NCBI GenBank assembly: GCA_018224415.1
Contig: JAGTUZ010000072.1
Location: forward strand, 1-5,849
Length of the DNA: 5,849 nucleotides
Source of the DNA: Bacteroidota bacterium
GTDB taxonomy: Bacteria > Bacteroidota > Ignavibacteria > SZUA-365
Reading direction: 5' to 3'
Shown: one piece after another, positions 1 to 5,323 of the stretch
Layout: each line of letters opens with the position of its first letter
Numbering within the stretch: position 1 is the first letter of the stretch
Translations under genes and position numbers: made by a program
The notes under the pieces: generated by a model
Database searches by the model: none
What the model was told of the DNA's origin: nothing
The model's input: the letters and a program-made list of their open reading frames with translations, nothing else

Positions 1-16
1 GAACAGAGCGGAACGC

Positions 17-2647
17 TCAGTTCATGACCACCATTTTCTGCGTGACGCGGTCGCGGCCGTTGCTGAGCGTGCAGAAGTAGACGCCGTTGCGGAGGTCCGC
101 AGTGGCGACGTCGAGTGTGTGTGAACCGGCGTCGCGGCGGCCTTCGACCAGCGTGCGCACATGGCGGCCGGCGGCGTCATACAATGCCAGTGTGACGGAC
201 GCAGGTGCGTCGAGAGTGAACTGCAAACGCGTGCCCGCGGCGGCGCGGAAGGGATTCGGGTAGTTCTGCATCACGGCGAAGCCCTGCGCGGTGGGAGCCG
301 GCGCCTTGGCGTCGAGTGTTGCATCGGTGATCCACATGCCGCGGCCATGCGTGGCTGCGATGAGTCGGTTGCGCGAGTCGATGTCGATGTCGTACACAAC
401 AACATTCGGGAGATCGTCACCGAAACGCGCCCAGGTCTGTCCGCCGTCACGCGTGTACCATCCGCCGATGTCCGTGCCGACATAGAGCACATTGTCGGGT
501 TTGTCGCGGGAGATGACCAGACCGTTGACCGGCACGTCGGGCAGGTTGCCGGAAATGTCGATCCACTCGGCGCCCTTGTTCGTGGTCTTGAACACATGGC
601 CGGTGCCGTAGCCGGAGAAGGTGACGTACGCGATTTCCGGATTGCGGCGGTCAATGCGCACTTCGTTCACCCAGCGGTTGGGCAGTCCTTCGCTGATGTT
701 GAACCATTCGACGTCGAAGGCGTTGATCACGTCGCTGTACTGCACCGTGCCGTCACCGCAGCCGATGTACATCCAGGTGGGATTCGATTCGGAGACGTCG
801 ATGGTCGACACCACCGAGTAGGCAAAGCTGCTGCGGGCAGTGATGTCGGGACTGATCGGCGCCCAGGTGGGATTGCCGGAGTCGACGCCCTTGGCGGTGT
901 AGACGAACTGCGTGGCCGTGTACATGCGCGTGTTGTCGCCGGGCGAAAGCATCATCGGCGGAAGCCAGTTGAAACGGTCGGTTTCGACCGACCCGAAACC
1001 GCGGTCGAGCCGCGTCCAGGTCTGTCCGCCGTCGAGACTGCGCGCGGGTGCCGTGGTCGCGGCACCTTCAATGGCGACGCGGGAATACAGCACGTTGGAA
1101 CGTAGCGGATCGACAACCACGTAGCCACCGTCACCGCCGCGGCGCAGGCGCCAGTTTTTCGCGTTGACGTTGAAGGTCTGGAACACACCGTGATCCTGCG
1201 CGCCACCGTAGAAACGCTCGGCGTCGTTCGGATCCCATGCGAGGGTATAGAACTGAATGGTCTCGAGATTCTGTCCAAGCGGGGTCCAGGACGAACCCGA
1301 ACTCGCGCTGCGATACACGCCGCCGTCGTTTCCGAGGTAGACGTATTTCGCGTCGGAGGTGAACTCCAGCACGTGCTGGTCGACATGCACCGGCGAATTG
1401 CCGTTGGTCACGCGCGCCCAGCTATTTCCGCCGGTAGTGGATTTGTACACCTCGAAGCCGCCGCAGATGACGAGGTTCGGATCCGTCGGGGAAATCGCGG
1501 CGCAGAGATTATAGAAGCCCTGACCCGACGTGAAGTCGGAGGGCAGGTTGCTCATCTGCCGTTCCCAGGTGTCGCCGTTGTTGGTGGATTTCATCACACC
1601 GAGAAAATCATTCTCGCCGCTGGAGGTGTTGCGTCCCTTCATCACGAAGGCCAGGAGGAGGTTGGGGTCCGCCGGCGTGGTCGCGAGTTCGACGCGTCCG
1701 GTGGAATCAGGGTTCGGCCAGTTCTCGGCCACTTTCGACCAGGAGAAACGCTGTCCGCCGTTGGTCGAACGATAGATGCCGTTGATGCTCGTGCCATTAT
1801 CGTTGCCGATGGCGAGGAACACGATGTCCGGATTGTCCTCGCGGAACGCCACGTCAGTGACGATGCCCGGTTGCGTGCGCATCCAGTTCTCGCCGCCGTC
1901 GCCGCTGCGGTAGAGTCCGTCACGCGAAGCGACGAACACAACGTCCGAACTGCGCGGATCGACGATAATGGTGTGGATCGCGCTGTTGCTTGTCGGCCAG
2001 GGCAGGCGGCGCCATGTCTCGCCGGCGTCGGTGGATTTCATCACGCCCACGCCGCTGAACGACGGTGCGCCGTAGGATTTTACCAGCTCCATAGTTGGTT
2101 CGCCGGTACCGGCGTAAACGATGTCGGGATTGCTCGGGTCAACTGCGATGGCGCCAACGGGAATGGCATCGGCGAAATCCATCACCGGACGCCAGCTTCC
2201 GTTCTGTCCGCCTTCAGTGGACTTGAACACGCCGCCACTTGCGCCACCGGCATACACGACGTTGTAGTCGTCCGGACGAAACGCGATCGCACGGATGCGG
2301 CCTGCGGAGTTCGCCGGACCGAGCGACACCCAATTGTTGCTCATCGCCGTCTTGTCCATGCCCTTGCCGAGGCGGGCGTCCACCTCGAGCAGCGCTTCAT
2401 AACGGAGCAACTCGACGTTCACACCCGAATTCCCGTACAAACGCGACATGTAGAAATATTCGATTCCCGGGACGTGTTTCTTCACGCCCGTCGCCTGCTT
2501 GATCCTGTCGTGCTTTTTCTGTGCCATCGTCGTAAAGATGTCATTCCAGCGGGACGGCTGCTCGGGCATAAGCGTAAACACCAGCACAAACGCCAGTCCC
2601 ACCGCCGCCAGCTGCAACATCCACCGTCCCGTACGTGCTGCCTTCAT
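17..2647 (-). CDS. Secreted Asp-box (BNR/sortilin-like) beta-propeller protein with T9SS type A sorting domain
   Basis: A protein of about 876 residues predicted to be exported and handled by type IX secretion. The N-terminus has a short basic stretch (MKAARTGRW) and a hydrophobic segment at about residues 9-27, as in a Sec signal peptide, though no clean cleavage site is visible. About ten Asp-box motifs (S/T-x-D/N-x-G-x-x-W/F) start near residues 143, 205, 248, 294, 354, 403, 447, 537, 688 and 732; the best are SGDGGENW, SLDGGQTW and TRDGGQTW. They mark beta-propeller blades of the sortilin/VPS10-like type. Residues 790-876 form a T9SS type A sorting domain: QNYPNPF near 794-800, then LALYDAAGRHVRTL and a final NGVYFCTL...QKMVVMN. 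Propellers of this type usually bind proteins or glycans or are called glycosidase-like; I see no catalytic residues that justify an enzyme name. The second ATG (2647) is preferred over the one at 2653 because of RBS spacing. Substrate and role are unknown. Confidence 0.9.
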   Translation of the reverse strand: MKAARTGRWMLQLAAVGLAFVLVFTLMPEQPSRWNDIFTTMAQKKHDRIKQATGVKKHVPGIEYFYMSRLYGNSGVNVELLRYEALLEVDARLGKGMDKTAMSNNWVSLGPANSAGRIRAIAFRPDDYNVVYAGGASGGVFKSTEGGQNGSWRPVMDFADAIPVGAIAVDPSNPDIVYAGTGEPTMELVKSYGAPSFSGVGVMKSTDAGETWRRLPWPTSNSAIHTIIVDPRSSDVVFVASRDGLYRSGDGGENWMRTQPGIVTDVAFREDNPDIVFLAIGNDNGTSINGIYRSTNGGQRFSWSKVAENWPNPDSTGRVELATTPADPNLLLAFVMKGRNTSSGENDFLGVMKSTNNGDTWERQMSNLPSDFTSGQGFYNLCAAISPTDPNLVICGGFEVYKSTTGGNSWARVTNGNSPVHVDQHVLEFTSDAKYVYLGNDGGVYRSASSGSSWTPLGQNLETIQFYTLAWDPNDAERFYGGAQDHGVFQTFNVNAKNWRLRRGGDGGYVVVDPLRSNVLYSRVAIEGAATTAPARSLDGGQTWTRLDRGFGSVETDRFNWLPPMMLSPGDNTRMYTATQFVYTAKGVDSGNPTWAPISPDITARSSFAYSVVSTIDVSESNPTWMYIGCGDGTVQYSDVINAFDVEWFNISEGLPNRWVNEVRIDRRNPEIAYVTFSGYGTGHVFKTTNKGAEWIDISGNLPDVPVNGLVISRDKPDNVLYVGTDIGGWYTRDGGQTWARFGDDLPNVVVYDIDIDSRNRLIAATHGRGMWITDATLDAKAPAPTAQGFAVMQNYPNPFRAAAGTRLQFTLDAPASVTLALYDAAGRHVRTLVEGRRDAGSHTLDVATADLRNGVYFCTLSNGRDRVTQKMVVMN

Positions 2648-2655
2648 TATCATAA

Positions 2656-2660
2656 CCTCT
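2656..2660 (-). promoter_or_regulatory. Ribosome binding site deciding the start of the Asp-box protein
   Basis: The minus strand reads AGAGG at 2660-2656. It lies only 2 nt before the ATG at 2653 but 8 nt before the ATG at 2647. The second spacing is normal for a Shine-Dalgarno site, and the second start also gives the usual Met-Lys opening of a signal peptide. This favours 2647. FCB-group bacteria often use weak Shine-Dalgarno sites, so the choice is not certain. Confidence 0.5.
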
Positions 2661-2680
2661 ATACCTGTAGAAAAACGAGT

Positions 2681-2714
2681 GATCGTTATCGATCGGAATA
2701 CACCGAATTTTCAA
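2681..2714 (-). promoter_or_regulatory. Candidate promoter of the Asp-box protein gene
   Basis: On the minus strand, TTGAAA at 2714-2709 (5 of 6 matches to TTGACA) and GATAAC at 2690-2685 (4 of 6 matches to TATAAT) are 18 nt apart, about 40 nt upstream of the coding start. The -10-like box overlaps a small inverted repeat, GATCG-TTAT-CGATC (2681-2694), which could be an operator half-site pair or chance. The surrounding sequence is clearly more AT-rich than the genes. The Bacteroidetes-type TAnnTTTG box was not found here. This is motif matching by eye only. Confidence 0.3.
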
Positions 2715-2763
2715 TTTATCATTTCTTTGCTTGGAATCCATGATATTCGGAGTGACCCGTGGG

Positions 2764-2851
2764 GAACGGAAGGACGGAAGGACGGAAGGACGGAAGGACG
2801 GAAGGACGGGAGGACGGGAGGACGGAAGGACGGAAGGACGGAAGGACGAAG
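2764..2851. repeat. Tandem GGACGGAA octamer tract (about 11 units)
   Basis: The plus strand is almost purely purine apart from one C per unit. Eight-base units run without a break from 2772 to 2843: four GGACGGAA, two GGACGGGA (2804-2819), then three GGACGGAA (2820-2843). Imperfect units flank them (GAACGGAA at 2764-2771, GGACGAAG at 2844-2851). The block lies in the 307-nt gap between divergent genes, upstream of both. It is open in several frames only because a repeated octamer makes a 24-nt coding period, so it is not a gene. Related tracts occur at 3358-3369, 3417-3427 and 5130-5164. Confidence 0.95.
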
Positions 2852-2921
2852 AGGGTAGATCACGGTCAAGGAATGAGAACAGACTGGTTCCCTATCGTGC
2901 GCGACGCGTATTGTGCCCTTT

Positions 2922-2937
2922 GTATACTCTGAAGTAT
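2922..2937 (+). promoter_or_regulatory. Candidate -10 region and inverted repeat before the four-helix-bundle gene
   Basis: TATACT at 2923-2928 (5 of 6 matches to TATAAT) lies 32 nt before the ATG of the four-helix-bundle gene, in a locally AT-rich stretch. No good -35 box is found 16-18 nt upstream, where the sequence is GC-rich. The box overlaps a small hairpin-capable inverted repeat, ATACT-CTGA-AGTAT (2924-2937). It could be a weak or activator-dependent promoter with an operator, or chance. Confidence 0.25.
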
Positions 2938-2950
2938 TTCGAAAAAATAG

Positions 2951-2954
2951 GGAG
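2951..2954 (+). promoter_or_regulatory. Ribosome binding site of the four-helix-bundle gene
   Basis: GGAG at 2951-2954 is followed by 6 nt (TTGCAG) and then ATG at 2961. This spacing picks 2961 as the start over the in-frame TTG/GTG-type starts upstream near 2913, which would overlap the candidate promoter, and over the ATG at 2982. Confidence 0.6.
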
Positions 2955-2960
2955 TTGCAG

Positions 2961-3338
2961 ATGGAATCGTCTGATGCCAAGATGCACGAGTCGCTCGATT
3001 GCTGGAGACTGGCGATGGATCTCGTGGTACTTGTGTACAAGCTGACCGCATTTTTTCCCCAACATGAACAGTACGCCCTGACTCAGCAGCTGCACCGGGC
3101 GGTGCAGTCCATCCCGAGCAACATCGCCGAGGGACGTGCGAAAAGAACCGCCAACGAAACCCTGCACGCACTTTTCATTGCGCGAGGGTCACTCGCCGAG
3201 GTGGAAACACAGCTCCAGATCGCCGCTCGGTTGGAATACATCCAGATTGAGGAGGATCATCGAGCGCTGCTAAACCGTGTGTCGCAATCGTTGAACGGAT
3301 TTATTCGTTTTATGAAAAAGAAGTCTCGTTCCACATGA
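2961..3338 (+). CDS. Four-helix-bundle protein (23S rRNA intervening sequence / S23 family)
   Basis: A 125-residue, helix-rich cytoplasmic protein with no signal peptide. It matches the family named 'four helix bundle protein' or '23S rRNA-intervening sequence protein'. The hallmark is residues 50-58, SIPSNIAEG, which links helices 2 and 3. Also typical are the opening helix with LDCWRLAMDLVVLVYKLT (12-29), FPQHEQYALTQQLHRA (32-47) and ARGSLAEVETQL (74-85). The length is normal for the family and the C-terminus is basic (MKKKSRST). Homologues were first found in insertions inside 23S rRNA genes, but many stand alone as here, and the accessory protein Avd of diversity-generating retroelements has a related fold. 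The biochemical role of stand-alone members is not settled. This is the only plus-strand gene here and it is flanked by inverted copies of the GGACGGAA repeat. The start rests on the GGAG site 6 nt upstream. Confidence 0.9.
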   Translation: MESSDAKMHESLDCWRLAMDLVVLVYKLTAFFPQHEQYALTQQLHRAVQSIPSNIAEGRAKRTANETLHALFIARGSLAEVETQLQIAARLEYIQIEEDHRALLNRVSQSLNGFIRFMKKKSRST

Positions 3339-3427
3339 GTGGGGGGGGTACGAAAACCGTCCTTCCGCCCTCCCCGCCTTCGCGTCGCTCCGCTCCGCTA
3401 CGGCGCGGCAGGCCGCCCTTCCGTCCT
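3339..3427. repeat. Convergent gap with G8 run and inverted copies of the GGACGGAA repeat
   Basis: This 89-nt gap separates the stop codons of the converging four-helix-bundle and Wzi-like genes. It starts with eight Gs (3341-3348), 2 nt after the TGA. It then has CGTCCTTCCGCC at 3358-3369, the exact reverse complement of 5153-5164, and CCTTCCGTCCT at 3417-3427, the reverse complement of AGGACGGAAGG in the 2764-2851 tract. The last copy directly abuts the TAG of the Wzi-like gene. Between them is GC-rich sequence with a tight inverted repeat GCGGC-AG-GCCGC (3405-3416). No hairpin followed by a T run, so no intrinsic terminator is supported. Confidence 0.75.
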
Positions 3428-5317
3428 CTAATATTCCACCCACACTCCCAGACTCCCGAAATGATCGGTCCGGCTGCCGTCGAGCTCTGAACGGAGGTCG
3501 CGGAAGCGATAGAGGCCGCGGAAGAAGATGTTGCGCCAGGGCTCCCAGTGCAGGGAGAAGGTGAGGATGTCGCTGTTGTCGCGCGGACCGGCGAGGAAGG
3601 GGGCGAAGGCGGAGTCGCGGTCGTAGTCGCGCGAGGCGAAGATGTCGGCGCCGTTGTTGACAACGATGTTGCCTTCGGCGTCGACTTCATTGCGGCCGTG
3701 GCGGCGGTGGTGCCATTCGAGCTGCAGCCATAGCGACGCGCCGATCCAGTGCCGCAGCGAGGCGTACAGTTCGTCGCTGTTTGGGGGAAGTTCCACGCCG
3801 AGCGCGTCGCCGTCGTGCGAGTACTGGTTGCCGTCGAGGCGGTGGGAATATACGTACGGCTCGATGCGCGTGTATTCGAGCGTGAGGTCGGTGTTGGGCA
3901 AAAGGCTGGCGTTCATCGCGCCTCCCTGCCAGATGAATTTGTTGCCCCAGGAATCCTCCCCGAGCAGGGAGAAATCCACGTCGTCGATAAGCCAGCTTCC
4001 GTAAAGCTGCGTGCCGGGAATGAACAGCGTCGCGAGGTCGAAACCGAGCATGGGATTGTCGCGGTCCCCGCCGGCGTGTTCGGCCGACTTGTAGAAATTC
4101 ACCGGAAGCAGATAGCCGAAATCCATTTCGCGCTGCGAATATACAACGCTCTCGTACACGCCGAAACGCACGGTGCCCGCAATGTCGGCCTCGGCGCGGT
4201 GGATGGCGACGTACTTGCTGTCGTAATGCGGACGGCCCTGTTCGCGCATCTCCATTTGGGACAGCAGGGAGCCGTGCAGGAAGAGGAAGCGGAAGACTCC
4301 TGCGTGCGCCGTGAGCTGTACGGCGTCGAACGGCTGCGCATTGGTGCCGAGCAGCACCTGGTTGGAAATACCGGATCCGATAATCCGTTTCTCCCGTCCC
4401 AGCGCCGCGCTTCCCCAGTTCCAGGTCGCCGTGACATAGGCCTCGGAGAAGTCGAAGAAGTCCTTGTCGAGATCGGCGAAGTTGAAATTGCGTCGCAGCT
4501 CGTGGTCACTCAATGCCAGCGCCCGCGACCCCACGGCCGCGCCGTTCGTGGCGCGCAGTCCGTATCCCACCGTCCCGCCCATCGTCCCACGGAAGCGTCC
4601 GCCCAGTTGCGCCAGCGTCACGTTCGATGCCACGTCGCCGTCCGTGCGCGCACGGTATTCCAGCGAACCCAGGAACTCCGCGGCGAAAAAGCTTTCCCCG
4701 TCCTCCGACCGCCAGCGATAAAGGAATTTCTCCCGGTCGCTGAAGCTGCGTGGAAGGACCTCCCCGACCGGCGTCTGGAACAGCACCACGGCGTCCTGCC
4801 TGCCATCGGCCTCGGCCACGAACTCATCGGCGAAACGCGCGGCCAGTTCGCGCTCGGCGGCGGACAGCTCCGTCCCGCGCTCCGCCAGCCGTCGCACGAA
4901 GTCCGTCACCTGCTTGCGCTCCAGCGGCAGCATCGCGCGCGAATAATCCGGCAGCACGCCCCGCAGCTGCAGGCGGTTGAGGAACGGATACACCGGGTGC
5001 CCCACCTCCACATGCTCGGCCTGGGACATTGCTTTCGGTGACGCGAACATCAAGGCGAGGATGAACGTCACGAGGAGCGCTGCGCCGATTCGGGAAGAGA
5101 GGGGAAAGGGGAAAGGGGGAAAGGGGAAAGGACGGAAGACGGAAGGACGGAAGGCGGAAGGACGTCCTGTCGCGCCGCTGTTGGAAACGGGAGATGTCGG
5201 CCTGGGGACGGCGCGCACCCCTGTCCGCCGGAGTCGGCCGAAGGCCGACGAAGGTGGAAGCGCGCCGCTGTTGGAAACGGGAGATCTCATGGGACTTCTT
5301 TCAATGACCATACACAT
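3428..5317 (-). CDS. Wzi-like (capsule assembly) outer-membrane beta-barrel protein
   Basis: The frame codes 629 residues. From about residue 101 the sequence resembles Bacteroidota Wzi-like proteins (capsule assembly family): EVGHPVYPFLNRLQLRGVLPD (104-124), PLERKQVTDFV helix (131-141), SKYVAIHR (367-374), FGVYESVVYSQREM (385-398), LLPVNFYKSAE (403-413) and QLYGSWLIDDVDFS (437-450). Alternating beta-strand pattern and an aromatic last residue (VWVEY) fit an outer-membrane barrel inserted by BAM. E. coli Wzi is a lectin-like barrel that anchors capsule at the cell surface; a similar role here is inferred. A Sec signal lies at about 76-100 (RIGAALLVTFILALMFA...SQA). The 75 codons before it come from repeats (25-bp direct repeat, GGACGGAA and GGGGAAA tracts), and no ATG, GTG or TTG lies just before the signal. 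In-frame starts are ATG at 5317, 5311 or 5290, or GTG at 5218; a GTG inside the signal (residue 83) would give no basic N-region. The true start is therefore open. The upstream glycosyltransferase ends 6 nt before 5317. Confidence 0.75.
   Translation of the reverse strand: MCMVIERSPMRSPVSNSGALPPSSAFGRLRRTGVRAVPRPTSPVSNSGATGRPSAFRPSVFRPFPFPPFPFPLSSRIGAALLVTFILALMFASPKAMSQAEHVEVGHPVYPFLNRLQLRGVLPDYSRAMLPLERKQVTDFVRRLAERGTELSAAERELAARFADEFVAEADGRQDAVVLFQTPVGEVLPRSFSDREKFLYRWRSEDGESFFAAEFLGSLEYRARTDGDVASNVTLAQLGGRFRGTMGGTVGYGLRATNGAAVGSRALALSDHELRRNFNFADLDKDFFDFSEAYVTATWNWGSAALGREKRIIGSGISNQVLLGTNAQPFDAVQLTAHAGVFRFLFLHGSLLSQMEMREQGRPHYDSKYVAIHRAEADIAGTVRFGVYESVVYSQREMDFGYLLPVNFYKSAEHAGGDRDNPMLGFDLATLFIPGTQLYGSWLIDDVDFSLLGEDSWGNKFIWQGGAMNASLLPNTDLTLEYTRIEPYVYSHRLDGNQYSHDGDALGVELPPNSDELYASLRHWIGASLWLQLEWHHRRHGRNEVDAEGNIVVNNGADIFASRDYDRDSAFAPFLAGPRDNSDILTFSLHWEPWRNIFFRGLYRFRDLRSELDGSRTDHFGSLGVWVEY
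5101..5164. repeat. Polypurine tract: GGGGAAA units (G-quadruplex motif) plus degenerate GGACGGAA units
   Basis: The plus strand has GGGGAAA at 5101-5107 and 5108-5114, GGGGGAAA at 5115-5122 and GGGGAAA at 5123-5129. These are four G runs of at least four, separated by AAA, which is a textbook intramolecular G-quadruplex pattern. Directly after come GGACGGAA (5130-5137), GACGGAA (5138-5144), GGACGGAA (5145-5152), GGCGGAA (5153-5159) and GGACG (5160-5164), a decayed version of the 2764-2851 tract in the same orientation. The tract sits just upstream of the signal-peptide codons of the Wzi-like gene and is in frame with them, reading as Arg-Pro-Phe-Pro-rich sequence. The G-rich strand is the template strand of that gene. 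Confidence 0.9.
5171..5285. repeat. 25-bp direct repeat pair enclosing inverted repeats
   Basis: Positions 5171-5195 and 5261-5285 are identical over 25 bp (beginning CGCGCCGCTG, ending ACGGGAGAT) and are offset by exactly 90 nt. Both copies read PVSNSGA in the Wzi-like frame because 90 is a multiple of three. CGGCGCG at 5209-5215, between the copies, is the reverse complement of CGCGCCG at the start of either copy (5171-5177 or 5261-5267), so two alternative stems are possible. A perfect 7-bp hairpin, GTCGGCC-GAA-GGCCGAC, lies at 5233-5249. The whole looks like a structured intergenic repeat element rather than coding sequence, although it is in an open frame. Confidence 0.85.
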
Positions 5318-5323
5318 ATTCTC

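Noticed and set aside
1190..2743. Long plus-strand open frame (about 517 codons) opposite the Asp-box gene
   Set aside because: It is antisense to a clearly real gene, its translation is rich in His, Arg, Val and Gly without domains, and GC-rich genes often leave the opposite strand open. Same for the plus-strand frame at 161-1105.
2731..3045. Small open frames through the GGACGGAA tract (for example GRKDGRTE repeats)
   Set aside because: An 8-nt repeat without stop codons stays open in all frames; there is no RBS and no non-repeat conserved sequence.
2961..3338. Diversity-generating retroelement, with the four-helix-bundle protein as Avd
   Set aside because: No reverse transcriptase, template repeat or variable repeat was seen in the window, and the SIPSNIAEG type is the general S23 family.
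3405..3416. GCGGC-AG-GCCGC as a bidirectional terminator between convergent genes
   Set aside because: The 2-nt loop is too tight, leaving a 4-bp stem, and there is no T run on either side.
3749..5041. Long plus-strand open frame (about 430 codons) opposite the Wzi-like gene
   Set aside because: No recognisable domain, no RBS, and composition is that of a shadow of the minus-strand gene, which has family motifs and a signal peptide.
5233..5249. Perfect hairpin as intrinsic terminator for the glycosyltransferase gene
   Set aside because: The stem is strong but no T run follows on the minus strand, and it lies inside the open frame leading into the Wzi-like protein.
5171..5285. CRISPR-like repeat-spacer-repeat
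   Set aside because: Only two copies with a 65-nt gap, the repeats are GC-rich, and there are no cas genes or further repeats in the window.
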